Assembly (NCBI RefSeq): GCF_004000945.1
Contig: NZ_BIMF01000015.1
Location: 62,001-126,000 of the forward strand
Origin: Paenibacillus lautus NBRC 15380
Lineage (GTDB): Bacteria > Bacillota > Bacilli > Paenibacillales > Paenibacillaceae
Direction of reading: 5' to 3'
Length of the DNA: 64,000 nucleotides
Under the pieces are notes generated by a model. The model had not been told where the DNA came from. It did not search any database and worked only from the letters and a program-made list of their open reading frames with translations. Made by a program: the position numbers and the translations under genes. The stretch's first letter is position 1. Each line of letters opens with the position of its first letter. Shown here in pieces: positions 17,269 through 25,111 of the stretch.

Positions 17269-18129
17269 CTACCCTTCACTTACGACGGACCGGTACGTGC
17301 TTAGCCGTTTCAGGAACGGGTCCAGCATACAGGCGTACGGGCTCTCTCCTACACGGCTTGCCAGCAGCAGCTGTACGGCATGAACGGACTCGCGCAGCTT
17401 GTCCAGCAGCTTCTCCGAAACCTTGTGCTTCAGGATCAGCTTCCTCCAGTCCTTCATATCCGTCTTCTTGCCAACCAGCATTTTCCGTTCCTCGTCGCTC
17501 CCCGACTCGATCAGATGCCAGTACACGTAACTGCATCTGCCGATTTCAGGCGTAGCACAGCGTTCCATCTCCTGAACAAGCGTCTCACATTCCGTAATTT
17601 CCTTGAGCAGCTTCTCCCATGTTTCTTGTACGGACTTCTCAAGCAGCGGAGTAAAAGAAAGAAACAGCTGCATATTCAGCTGTACCGTTAGCCGTAGATA
17701 TTCTTCAGAAGGCAGCAACGTTTGTTTCATTTTGCCGTATAATCTCATCTTCATCACGTTAACTTCGCTAACAGCCTTGCTAAGAAGCGAGATGACAGCA
17801 ATTTCGCCCTTTAAGGCAAGGAGTTGATAAAAACGGCTGCTGAAATAATCCCCTGCGAGCACTTTTAACTGCCGGGATCGCATCATCGCCTCTCCTTGAT
17901 TGCCCTCCGTAACGTCGATGCTCTCATGCGTATCGAGTCCCACCTGAACCAGTGAGGTAACCAGTGCGTACAATTCTTCATGTCCGGCAAGATTTCGTCC
18001 CGAATCCTTTAAAAATATGTATAGCAAATGAACACGGGCATCCGGAAAATTCGGAAGTTCCGTGTGGTTCTGAATCATATCATAATTTAAATATTTCTCT
18101 GCCAGTTCTGGTACGCGATACGGTTTCAT
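17269..18129 (-). CDS. hepS: Heptaprenyl diphosphate synthase component I (HepS)
   Basis: Small non-catalytic subunit that pairs with HepT to set C35 chain length. It lacks Asp-rich prenyl synthase motifs, as expected. Family-like stretches are VPELAEKYLNYDMIQNHTELP, the mid-section QLKVLAGDYFSSRFYQLLA and LLSKAVSEVNVMKMRLY. I set the start at MKPYRVPEL (18129), giving 286 residues. The extra 16 codons upstream are unlikely. The ubiE GTG follows nine bases after its stop. Confidence 0.88.
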   Translation of the reverse strand: MKPYRVPELAEKYLNYDMIQNHTELPNFPDARVHLLYIFLKDSGRNLAGHEELYALVTSLVQVGLDTHESIDVTEGNQGEAMMRSRQLKVLAGDYFSSRFYQLLALKGEIAVISLLSKAVSEVNVMKMRLYGKMKQTLLPSEEYLRLTVQLNMQLFLSFTPLLEKSVQETWEKLLKEITECETLVQEMERCATPEIGRCSYVYWHLIESGSDEERKMLVGKKTDMKDWRKLILKHKVSEKLLDKLRESVHAVQLLLASRVGESPYACMLDPFLKRLSTYRSVVSEG

Positions 18130-18241
18130 TCTCAGCCTCCGTGCACTTGATGTTCTTTTGTCCAATTGAGCCCACAATCCAATCTATTATAACACATGTT
18201 CAAGGCGCGTACATGCCCTGTCATCTACTATTTTACCCCTT

Positions 18242-18784
18242 TCAGGGGCTGCTGAACTGCTTAAGCCAAAGATTCGTAAATGTTAGGTTAAGAGCGGCTG
18301 CAATGGATGGCGGAACATCGCCGTTCTCGAGCTGGGTCAGAGCTTCTGCATAGCGTGAGTCCCAGGCATCCTTGTTCATATTCGAAGCCAGCAGCATATA
18401 CCGCTTCCCTCCCCAACGATCGATGGCTACCACTCTTAGATACAGCTGCTGCACATTATCCGTTCCTTCGAACGTAAAGGACATAATGCTGGCGATATCC
18501 TCATAAACCTCGGCGGCCGTCTCCGAGGGATCGCTCAATTTGATATCCAGCGTCAGCGCGCCTTCATCATAATCTGCCCGGCTTATTTTCAGATGAAGAG
18601 GAAGATTCATTAGGGAGTCCACTAATCCGGCATCGCTTAATTCCCGGCTGTGATAGGGTATCGCCGCTGTCACAGCGCCGACCTTATAACGGGCTTGCGA
18701 TTGAAGCCCCATTAACAGTGCGAGCAGGATACATGCAATCGCCGCGGGCAGGAGTACGGCTCGTACGGATTGCCAGTGCTTCAT
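18242..18784 (-). CDS. Hypothetical membrane-anchored protein
   Basis: 180 residues, not recognised. The N-terminus has a basic start, then a single hydrophobic segment at about residues 8-25 (LLPAAIACILLALLMGL), which looks like a membrane anchor or uncleaved signal. The rest is soluble and mixed, presumably outside the cell. A segment near 70-90 (GALTLDIKLSDPSETAAEVYEDI) looks like ordinary alpha/beta structure. No catalytic motif is seen. It lies between the menA-like gene and hepS. Good codon structure and its own start (ATG at 18784) support a real gene. Confidence 0.75.
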   Translation of the reverse strand: MKHWQSVRAVLLPAAIACILLALLMGLQSQARYKVGAVTAAIPYHSRELSDAGLVDSLMNLPLHLKISRADYDEGALTLDIKLSDPSETAAEVYEDIASIMSFTFEGTDNVQQLYLRVVAIDRWGGKRYMLLASNMNKDAWDSRYAEALTQLENGDVPPSIAAALNLTFTNLWLKQFSSP

Positions 18785-18849
18785 GTCCTAAACCTCCTCT
18801 ATTCCTAGTTTCTTCCGCACCTCATTAGTCCATACCTCATTGTATAAAG

Positions 18850-18873
18850 AAAAAAAGCAGGCTATGCCTGCTT
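18850..18873 (-). terminator. Terminator of the menA-like gene
   Basis: GCAGGC and GCCTGC form a six-base stem followed by seven T on the minus strand, about 25 bases after the stop. Confidence 0.8.
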
Positions 18874-18897
18874 CAGGTAAAACGAGCCTTATTCGGT

Positions 18898-19860
18898 TTA
18901 GAAGAACGATCGAGAAGTCCACGCCGCTGCCACCCCCAGCGCTGCGATCCTCGCTAGATTCATGAGCACAAAATTTTGCACCGCGATCGCAAATGTTTTC
19001 TCTTTGGAAGGATGGGCGGTGAATACGGCGCTTTTTTTATAAACCGGGGCAAGCGTGACGAACACCAGAAGAACTAACACGGGGTGCACCTTCATCAGGA
19101 GAAGAGCCGCCAGGTCCAGATAAGCAAGGCAATACAGAATTCGGAACAGCTTTAGAGAAGGCCTGAATCCTATATATACGGGCAGCGTATACCGCTTGTT
19201 CTCCATATCCTCATCCATGTCGCAGATGTTATTGGCCAGCATGATGTTGGCAATCCCAAGTATGGCCGGCAGCGATACCACCAGCAGCAGCAGTACCTCA
19301 GGAAGGTTCACCTGAAGGGACAGAACGCTGCCGTGCAGGTCCAGAACCGCCAGATGGCTGTCCTCCGCGTGGATCCAAGCCGAAATAAATATAATGACAA
19401 ATCCCATAAACAATCCGGAGAACAGCTCGCCCAGCGGCATCCGCGAGATCGGAATCGGTCCGAACGAATATAATATCCCTACGGCAAAAGACAATCCGCC
19501 CAGCAGCAGGATCAACCAGCCCGTAGACAGGAAAAGCGCGATCCCTGCACCAACGGCTGTCAAGAGCAGCACGATGATGACGGACACAACCGCAGGCTCC
19601 TTAAGGTTATAACGTACAATGGCATTGTGCTGCTCGTAACCGAAGCCGTTCTTTTTAATCGCTTTTTTGTAATCGTAATAGTTATTGATCGCCGTTGTTG
19701 CCATATCAAACGAGAGCAACGACGCGAGCATCAGGGCAAAATGATACCCGTCGAACTGCTGAAAACGAAACAGTGCATACAAAGTTCCGAACAGGAACGG
19801 AATCATGCTGGCTACCTTCGTCTGAATTTCCACCAGTTTAAAAAAAGCTCGGATTCCCAT
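18898..19860 (-). CDS. menA: MenA-like UbiA-superfamily prenyltransferase
   Basis: A second UbiA-superfamily membrane enzyme, 320 residues with about eight to nine hydrophobic segments. The first motif reads INNYYDYKKAIKKNG, with an alanine where the usual NxxxDxxxD has its second aspartate. The second motif, NNICDMDEDMENKRYTLPVYIG, is intact. The resemblance is to 1,4-dihydroxy-2-naphthoate polyprenyltransferase (MenA). The start at 19860 (MGIRAFF) has AAAGG nine bases upstream; an ATG at 19869 lies too close to that site. It is a single-gene unit with its own terminator. Whether it is the menaquinone enzyme here or has another acceptor is open, given the ubiA gene nearby. Confidence 0.75.
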   Translation of the reverse strand: MGIRAFFKLVEIQTKVASMIPFLFGTLYALFRFQQFDGYHFALMLASLLSFDMATTAINNYYDYKKAIKKNGFGYEQHNAIVRYNLKEPAVVSVIIVLLLTAVGAGIALFLSTGWLILLLGGLSFAVGILYSFGPIPISRMPLGELFSGLFMGFVIIFISAWIHAEDSHLAVLDLHGSVLSLQVNLPEVLLLLVVSLPAILGIANIMLANNICDMDEDMENKRYTLPVYIGFRPSLKLFRILYCLAYLDLAALLLMKVHPVLVLLVFVTLAPVYKKSAVFTAHPSKEKTFAIAVQNFVLMNLARIAALGVAAAWTSRSFF

Positions 19861-19938
19861 GACCATCATCCTTTATCCAATTAATCTGATTTCAGATTAA
19901 AGGATTTCATGGCCGCGGTCTGTTGGAATTGTACTTGA

Positions 19939-19950
19939 CAAACGCGTTTG
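19939..19950. repeat. 12-bp palindrome upstream of menA-like gene
   Basis: CAAACGCGTTTG is a perfect palindrome in the short gap between the mtrB terminator and the menA-like start. A further imperfect repeat, AAAAGT-N11-ACTTTT, overlaps its side. Both are in the place a promoter and operator would occupy. Confidence 0.45.
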
Positions 19951-19983
19951 CAAAAGTGACGAATGTTACTTTTGGAGCGAGAT

Positions 19984-20013
19984 AAAAAAGCCCCACCAAT
20001 TTGGTGGGGCTTT
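19984..20013 (-). terminator. Terminator of mtrB
   Basis: AAGCCCCACCAA and TTGGTGGGGCTT form a 12-bp perfect stem, followed by six T on the minus strand, 20 bases after the mtrB stop. Confidence 0.9.
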
Positions 20014-20032
20014 GCCAAGATGGTAATCCTAT

Positions 20033-20257
20033 TCAGATGCCGGATTCAATCTTCCCATGCTTGGTCATGACCTCAGCTTTGCCGCGTATTTTAACCGCAG
20101 ACGTATGATCCGTGAACTGGGCGATGATGACCTCGCCTTTGTCCAGCTTCTCGGTATGATGAAACCGGGTGTCCTGACCGCGGGTAAGGCCGATCACCTG
20201 CACGCCATGGTCCAGCGCTTTGACGATAAAATAATCCCCGTTTTGAACGTTCTCCAT
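20033..20257 (-). CDS. mtrB: Transcription attenuation protein TRAP (MtrB)
   Basis: Tryptophan-activated RNA-binding protein that forms an 11-subunit ring and binds (G/U)AG repeats in trp leader RNA, causing termination. The 74-residue sequence aligns without gaps to B. subtilis MtrB, which I recognise by GLTRGQDTRFHHTEKLDKGE and IIAQFTDHTSAVKIRG. The RNA-contact residues Lys37, Lys56 and Arg58 are all conserved. Its likely target array is at 9544-9603. GAGGAGG precedes the ATG. It lies directly after hbs. In B. subtilis folE (mtrA) lies between them; here it is absent, and no anti-TRAP gene is seen in the window. Confidence 0.95.
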   Translation of the reverse strand: MENVQNGDYFIVKALDHGVQVIGLTRGQDTRFHHTEKLDKGEVIIAQFTDHTSAVKIRGKAEVMTKHGKIESGI

Positions 20258-20283
20258 TGTTCAGACCTCCTCACCGTAAGCTA

Positions 20284-20313
20284 AAAGAAAAGGCCGTGAA
20301 CGAATTCACGACC
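20284..20313 (-). terminator. Terminator between hbs and mtrB
   Basis: GGTCGTGAA and TTCACGGCC form the stem with a TTCG loop, followed by TTTTCTTTT on the minus strand. It ends only 27 bases before the mtrB ATG, and no promoter is visible in between. Confidence 0.85.
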
Positions 20314-20341
20314 TGTGCTCTTAGGTAATATGTAGAAATCT

Positions 20342-20614
20342 TTATTTGATTCCGTCTTTGAGCGCTTTACCAGGTTTAAATGCAGGAATTTTGCTCGCAG
20401 GGATTTCGATTTCTTCACCTGTTTGCGGGTTGCGGCCTTTCCGTGCGGAACGCTCGCGAACCTCGAAGTTGCCAAAGCCGACCAGCTGTACTTTGTCTCC
20501 ACTTTGCAACGCTTCGGAGATTGCATCGAAAACGGCATCAACCGCTTTAGTTGCATCCTTCTTGGAAAGCTCAGTAGATTCAGCTACTTGTGTAATCAGA
20601 TCCGATTTATTCAT
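20342..20614 (-). CDS. hbs: DNA-binding protein HU
   Basis: Abundant histone-like protein that bends and compacts DNA. The 90-residue sequence has the family layout: MNKSDLITQVAE, the dimer helices, GFGNFEVRERSARKGRNPQTGEEI for the minor-groove arm with its intercalating proline, and PAFKPGKALKD at the end. A GGGAGGTG lies upstream of the ATG. It is transcribed alone up to the terminator at 20284-20313, with mtrB behind it. Confidence 0.97.
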   Translation of the reverse strand: MNKSDLITQVAESTELSKKDATKAVDAVFDAISEALQSGDKVQLVGFGNFEVRERSARKGRNPQTGEEIEIPASKIPAFKPGKALKDGIK

Positions 20615-20804
20615 TCTTTCACCTCCCTAACAAGGAATGTGCTCCACTTGCTATTCACTGTTTCCGTTTTACCGCAAATTATACGTGCAATCGGGTATTT
20701 TACCCCTATCTCGCGTTTAGAATGCATGACGCGGAACAAATTTATAGTAATACAGCCATCTCATAATTTCAAGCGTTTTGCTCTGCACTACCAAAGAAAA
20801 CACG

Positions 20805-20846
20805 AAAAACAGCCGCTAATCGGGACTTTAGACCCGTTAGCGACTG
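20805..20846 (-). terminator. Terminator of spoIVA
   Basis: CAGTCGCTAACGGG and CCCGATTAGCGGCTG pair almost fully, followed by TTTTTCG on the minus strand. Confidence 0.85.
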
Positions 20847-20873
20847 CGTATTCAACACCTTAGCGATACTCAC

Positions 20874-22352
20874 TTAAAGAATGATCGCGATCAAACCGCC
20901 GGAACCTTCGTTGATGATCCGACCCAAAGTTTCTTGCAATTTATATCTCGCATTGTCAGGCATCATTGCAATTTTGCCTTGAATTCCTTCACGGACGATC
21001 GAGTGCAGCGAGCGTCCGAATATATCGGATTCCCAAATCTTGATCGGATCGTTCTCGAAATCCTGCATCAGGTAGCGCACAAGCTCTTCGCTTTGCTTCT
21101 CTGTGCCGATAATCGGCGAGAACTCGGATTCCACGTCGACCCGAATCATATGGATGGAAGGCGCGGTCGCTTTCAATCTTACCCCGAAGCGGGTGCCTTG
21201 ACGGATAAGCTCAGGCTCATCCAGCGCCATCTCAGCCAGGGAAGGAGCAGCAATACCGTAACCTGTCGTTTTAACCATTTCAAGCGCTTCAGCGAAGCGG
21301 TCGTATTCCCGTTTGGCATGGGAGAACTCCTGCATCAGCTGCAGCAAATGATCTTTACCGCGAATCTCGACACCCACAACCTCCATCAGGATCCGGTCAT
21401 ACAGTTCATCAGGTGCAAAGAGATCGATCTCGGCAACGCCCTGACCCATATTCATGCCGCTAAGTCCGGCATGGTTGATGAAGTCATACTCCATGAACTG
21501 GCTGACCACCCGGTCCACGTCACGCAGACGGCGGATATCTTTCACGGTATCTCTGACCGAGTTCTCATAGTTGCTGCGCAGCCAGTGGTTCTCGTTAAGC
21601 ACCATAACCCAGCTAGGAAGATTAACGTTCACTTCATGCACTGGGAACTCATACAATACTTCACGAAGAACACCGGTTACATCATCTTCGGTCATCGTGG
21701 CTGCACTCAGTGTCATCACCGGAATGTCGTATTTCTCTGCCAGCTCATTGCGCAGCTGAAGCGCTTCTTCACTGCGTGGACGCGTCGAGTTAATGACCAC
21801 CACGAATGGCTTGCCGACTTCCTTCAGTTCCTCGATAACGCGCTCCTCAGCCTCAACATAAGAGCTGCGCGGAATTTCCGCAATGCTTCCGTCTGTCGTG
21901 ACGACGACACCAAGCGTGGAGTGCTCCTGAATAACTTTGCGCGTTCCGATTTCAGCCGCTTCCTGGAACGGAATCGGTTCTTCGAACCATGGCGTCGAGA
22001 TCATTCTCGGGCCATTCTCATCCTCGTAGCCCTTAGCGCCTTCAACGGCATAACCTACACAATCCACCAATCTGACGTTGACCTCAAGACCTTCCGTAAC
22101 TTTGATCTGTACCGCGTTGTTCGGCACGAATTTCGGCTCGGTTGTCATGATTGTTTTCCCTGCAGCACTTTGAGGCAGCTCATCCACAGCTCTTACTCGA
22201 TCCGCCTCGTTCGTAATGTTCGGGAGAACAATCGTCTCCATAAACCGCTTGATGAAGGTTGATTTTCCCGTACGGACGGCACCGACAACACCTAAGTAAA
22301 TGTCCCCTCCGGTCCGTTCGGCAATGTCCTTAAAAATGTCCACTTTTTCCAA
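20874..22352 (-). CDS. spoIVA: Stage IV sporulation protein A
   Basis: ATPase that polymerises on the forespore surface and forms the base of the spore coat. The Walker A motif GVVGAVRTGKST, Walker B region RLVDCVGY and the C-terminal INEGSGGLIAIIL are intact. I set the start at the TTG at 22352 (LEKVDIFKDIAERTGG): it has GAGGAGG nine bases upstream and gives 492 residues, the same length as the B. subtilis protein. A longer ATG frame from 22418 has no such support. Transcription is likely from the sigma-E-type promoter at 22548-22576. Confidence 0.97.
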   Translation of the reverse strand: MEKVDIFKDIAERTGGDIYLGVVGAVRTGKSTFIKRFMETIVLPNITNEADRVRAVDELPQSAAGKTIMTTEPKFVPNNAVQIKVTEGLEVNVRLVDCVGYAVEGAKGYEDENGPRMISTPWFEEPIPFQEAAEIGTRKVIQEHSTLGVVVTTDGSIAEIPRSSYVEAEERVIEELKEVGKPFVVVINSTRPRSEEALQLRNELAEKYDIPVMTLSAATMTEDDVTGVLREVLYEFPVHEVNVNLPSWVMVLNENHWLRSNYENSVRDTVKDIRRLRDVDRVVSQFMEYDFINHAGLSGMNMGQGVAEIDLFAPDELYDRILMEVVGVEIRGKDHLLQLMQEFSHAKREYDRFAEALEMVKTTGYGIAAPSLAEMALDEPELIRQGTRFGVRLKATAPSIHMIRVDVESEFSPIIGTEKQSEELVRYLMQDFENDPIKIWESDIFGRSLHSIVREGIQGKIAMMPDNARYKLQETLGRIINEGSGGLIAIIL

Positions 22353-22547
22353 AAGAGATCCCCTCCTCAAATTACTCCGAAGGAAAAATGCTTTAAGAGC
22401 ATCCGCTTCGTGTTCCACTCATAGCCAAAGCCATTGCAACAGATGAGCAGCCTTTACAATGTCGCCAGCATCCCGCCGCCGGTATTCCATGAGTTTTGAT
22501 GGAAACGGCAAAGCGGCGTAACTCGTACATGCATTTGGACTAGTAAC

Positions 22548-22576
22548 ATCATATGTACCGGGTTCAAAAATATGAC
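22548..22576 (-). promoter_or_regulatory. Putative sigma-E promoter of spoIVA
   Basis: GTCATATT (22576-22569), 13 bases, then CATATGAT (22555-22548) resemble the sigma-E elements (ATATT, about 14 bases, CATACAAT). spoIVA is a known sigma-E gene in B. subtilis. A leader of nearly 200 bases would result. The rest of the 22.35-22.92 kb gap holds no gene I can support. Confidence 0.5.
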
Positions 22577-22925
22577 GGTTGCCCCTTAAAGTCCGTCCAG
22601 TTTTTTTTAAGGATATCGAATAGGCCTAAACCAACTAGACACTGCCCTCGAATACCGTTAAAAACAACTACCGCTAAGGGCGCGGTTTGTCTTCATGCTG
22701 TGCGCCTTCAGACGTTTTCGTATGCCTCATGATGGGGGCAACCGGCTCTTGCCCGCACTACTCTTTCAGATTATGAATATGCGCGCACTTTAATAGATAT
22801 TCCAAATAGATTCAACCAATTTCAAAAAATCTATCGAAGAAGGGTCTCAAGAAAAAAATGTTGGTCCGATCATTGCTTCCGAATCCCCTATCTTCACCAG
22901 TTATCGGTAACCATGTAGGTTCAAC

Positions 22926-22952
22926 AAAAATACCCGCCGATCACGGCGGGTA
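22926..22952 (-). terminator. Terminator of the YphF-like lipoprotein gene
   Basis: TACCCGCCG and CGGCGGGTA pair with a short loop and are followed by TTTTTG on the minus strand, six bases after the stop. Confidence 0.85.
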
Positions 22953-22957
22953 TAGGT

Positions 22958-23716
22958 TCAGGAAAGCGGCTGAGCTACGGGCTGCCCATCCTTCCATATA
23001 TAAGGTACAGATTTTACGGGGACATAATAGGATTCCTTCTCCAGGAACACCCGTAAATCCTCTCCTTCTTGAGGATCGGAACCGTTCTTCTGGATAGCCT
23101 GCATAATATCGAATGCATAATCGGCGTATACCGTTCCCTCTTCATCCATCATAAAGGCCATCTCCTGACCCGAGTATACACTCAGTAATGAAAGGGATTT
23201 GGCATCGGTCTTGGACAGGTCCACTGCCGTATATCCCGGGTACAGGGCTTCCCCTGCAGGAAGAGCGTTGTCATGCGCCATTTTGTACAAATTCACGGCT
23301 CTCTGAACGTCATTCACCTTCTGGGCCGTGGTCAAGTCCATAACCTTCACGGTTGGCTCGGTTTCCTCATTGATAATGAGAAAATATCCACTTCCGCCCT
23401 TCTCAAATGCCGTATCCGGAATTTGGTCGATGTATCCCCGGTTCTTCAGCTGATCCAAATCGACCCGGTATTTCTCATACCGAGGAATTTCCGGACCTGC
23501 CGTAATCATCGGCAAGATTCCCTGTTCTTTATAAAAATCATCTACAGCCGATTGTATCCGTTTGACACTTTCCCTATATGAAACCTTGTTCTCCTGCAAT
23601 TTCTCGTCAGGATAAAGACAACCTGTCAGCAACATCGGAAACAGCACCAGGATTAAGACGGTAGACATCCGCCTCGAACGGCCTGCCGCTTGGGTCATCC
23701 AAGTGATCATACTCAA
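22958..23716 (-). CDS. YphF-like lipoprotein of unknown function
   Basis: About 252 residues. The N-terminus carries a signal peptide with the lipobox LLTGC at about residues 29-33, so the mature protein should be lipid-anchored outside the membrane. The remainder is soluble with no known catalytic motif. Its place between spoIVA and the gpsA region is that of B. subtilis yphF, also a lipoprotein. Start: a TTG at 23716 has AAGGA at suitable distance, and an ATG two codons later is the alternative. Confidence 0.8.
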   Translation of the reverse strand: MSMITWMTQAAGRSRRMSTVLILVLFPMLLTGCLYPDEKLQENKVSYRESVKRIQSAVDDFYKEQGILPMITAGPEIPRYEKYRVDLDQLKNRGYIDQIPDTAFEKGGSGYFLIINEETEPTVKVMDLTTAQKVNDVQRAVNLYKMAHDNALPAGEALYPGYTAVDLSKTDAKSLSLLSVYSGQEMAFMMDEEGTVYADYAFDIMQAIQKNGSDPQEGEDLRVFLEKESYYVPVKSVPYIWKDGQPVAQPLS

Positions 23717-23734
23717 CTAACATCATCCTTCGCT

Positions 23735-24094
23735 TTAAATAAAGTCATCGGACTCCCGGTTTCTCGCTGCTTCGAGCTGTTTGCGTATCGCAGCTTTGAG
23801 CGGGTCCTCGGGAATCATTACCTTTATATGATTCGTGATTCTCGTCTGGCAGGATAGCCGGTAGCCTTGTTCCATCATCGATGTCCCCAGCTTCCTGATT
23901 TCCTTGGGCTCCGGAGCAGAGCAATGATCGCGTTCCTCGCTCGGAACTATGATTTTGCACATCAAACAACCGGCTTTGCCTCCGCAACGGGTAGGAATAC
24001 GCACGCCGGCCCGACGGGAGGCATCCAGTACATTCGTGTTCGGACGAACCTTGACCTTCTTCTGATCCGGCAGAAATAACACCTCGTAGTCCAA
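23735..24094 (-). CDS. 2Fe-2S ferredoxin-type protein
   Basis: Electron carrier with a plant-type [2Fe-2S] fold. The ligand cysteines lie in RCGGKAGCLMC, and a fourth in YRLSCQTR. IPEDPL near the end matches the last strand of the fold. The best start is a TTG at 24094 (LDYEVLFLP), preceded by AAAAGGAG. An ATG at 24130 would add 12 residues but has a weak site. No redox partner gene is next to it, so its role is unknown. B. subtilis has no such gene between yphF and yphE. Confidence 0.85.
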   Translation of the reverse strand: MDYEVLFLPDQKKVKVRPNTNVLDASRRAGVRIPTRCGGKAGCLMCKIIVPSEERDHCSAPEPKEIRKLGTSMMEQGYRLSCQTRITNHIKVMIPEDPLKAAIRKQLEAARNRESDDFI

Positions 24095-24156
24095 CGGTAA
24101 ACGCGCTCCTTTTCTTATGTAAACATTCATCCATGCTGCCGGCCCTATTTGCCGTG

Positions 24157-24747
24157 TTATGGGTGTAGTCCGATTAATCGGTTCAACACCATCCGATGTT
24201 CCATGCTCAAACGGTTCCGGCTTAACAGCTGCTGAAGCAGCGGCATATGTTGGTCCATGTCCCTCAGGATCGCCTCTGCAATGGCATCGTACCGATCCGG
24301 CCGATCCCGAAGCACATTAAACACCAGTTCATGGGATAACGGCATCAGCCGTACCGTGACGCCCTGTATATGACTCTCTGGTGCTGCAGGATACAGCAAT
24401 GGATCGATCTCAACACAGTAGGTGGACCCGTTTGAATTCACTTCAAATCCGCCTACCAGTTCAATCGGAACTTTCTCTATTTCATAGTGGCTCAGAATCG
24501 AAGAATATATCCCCTCTTGGTCTAATCGGGGAGCATCCACGGCCATAAAAGCCAGCGACTCATGCAATGGCTGGACGCCCCCTGCATCGGTATATATATC
24601 GATATCTCTCGGCGGCTTGTCCAATGTTACATCCTGCAGAAGCAAGCTGCAGCTTCCACCCAGCAGCCAAGCAATAGGTACCTGATTCAGCTTATGAATG
24701 GCGGTAGCTAACACACTCTCCAATTCCGGCAGATCATTCAGCGTCAT
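24157..24747 (-). CDS. Nucleotidyltransferase-fold protein
   Basis: 196 residues. WLLGGSCSLLL followed by RDIDIYTD is the GG(S)...DxD signature of the DNA polymerase beta-like nucleotidyltransferase fold, and VEIDPLLYP may supply a third acidic residue. The C-terminal part is helical, with LMPLSHELVFNVLRDRPDRYDAI. The sequence resembles nucleotidyltransferases of the AbiEii/MNT sort, but no antitoxin or HEPN partner is adjacent. Substrate unknown. It is absent from the corresponding B. subtilis region. Confidence 0.75.
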   Translation of the reverse strand: MTLNDLPELESVLATAIHKLNQVPIAWLLGGSCSLLLQDVTLDKPPRDIDIYTDAGGVQPLHESLAFMAVDAPRLDQEGIYSSILSHYEIEKVPIELVGGFEVNSNGSTYCVEIDPLLYPAAPESHIQGVTVRLMPLSHELVFNVLRDRPDRYDAIAEAILRDMDQHMPLLQQLLSRNRLSMEHRMVLNRLIGLHP

Positions 24748-24789
24748 GCTGCACCCCTTTACCGTATCGTCCCGGATTGACTTCCTACG

Positions 24790-24969
24790 TTATATGATGG
24801 AGGCCAGTCCAATAATAAAACCAAAAATCATCATCATAAAGGCCACGAACGACAGCGCGCCGCGCAGAAAACCCTTGGTCTTGCTTCGAGCAAGCGTAAC
24901 CACTATGACGGACAGTGCCATAATCAATAATGCGACTAAGGACAGCCACATCTTTTGCATCGGATCCAT
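24790..24969 (-). CDS. DUF2768 small membrane protein (YphE-like)
   Basis: A 59-residue protein, mostly hydrophobic, with two likely membrane helices: LVALLIMALSVIVVTLA and LSFVAFMMMIFGFIIGLA, joined by a basic turn (RSKTKGFLRG). Start ATG at 24969 with GGAGAG nine bases upstream, stop TAA at 24790. Size, topology and position just upstream of the yphF-like gene match the DUF2768 family (B. subtilis YphE). Function unknown. Confidence 0.8.
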   Translation of the reverse strand: MDPMQKMWLSLVALLIMALSVIVVTLARSKTKGFLRGALSFVAFMMMIFGFIIGLASII

Positions 24970-25047
24970 GTCACGAAACTCTCCATTCTCTCATCAATTT
25001 CAACCTATTATATCACGAAAATGATAGCGCCTCACCCCAGGTATGTC

Positions 25048-25094
25048 GAAAAAAAGAACAAAAGCCGCTATCCAATCCGGAGCGTCTTTTGTTC
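25048..25094 (-). terminator. Terminator of the SpoVIF-like gene
   Basis: GAACAAAAGACGCT pairs with AGCGGCTTTTGTTC, followed by seven T's on the minus strand. Confidence 0.85.
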
Positions 25095-25111
25095 AACATC
25101 ATCATCGTATC

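Noticed and set aside
20678..20683. TATAAT as an hbs promoter
   Set aside because: No acceptable -35 at 16-18 bases and no other support.
20934..22262. 442-codon open frame on the plus strand opposite spoIVA
   Set aside because: It lies fully antisense to a gene with intact motifs and its predicted protein is His/Arg/Gln-rich without domains; it is a mirror of the coding frame.
24157..24747. Nucleotidyltransferase as half of an abortive-infection or MNT/HEPN toxin-antitoxin system
   Set aside because: No HEPN or AbiEi-like partner is adjacent, and the surroundings are conserved sporulation and housekeeping genes.
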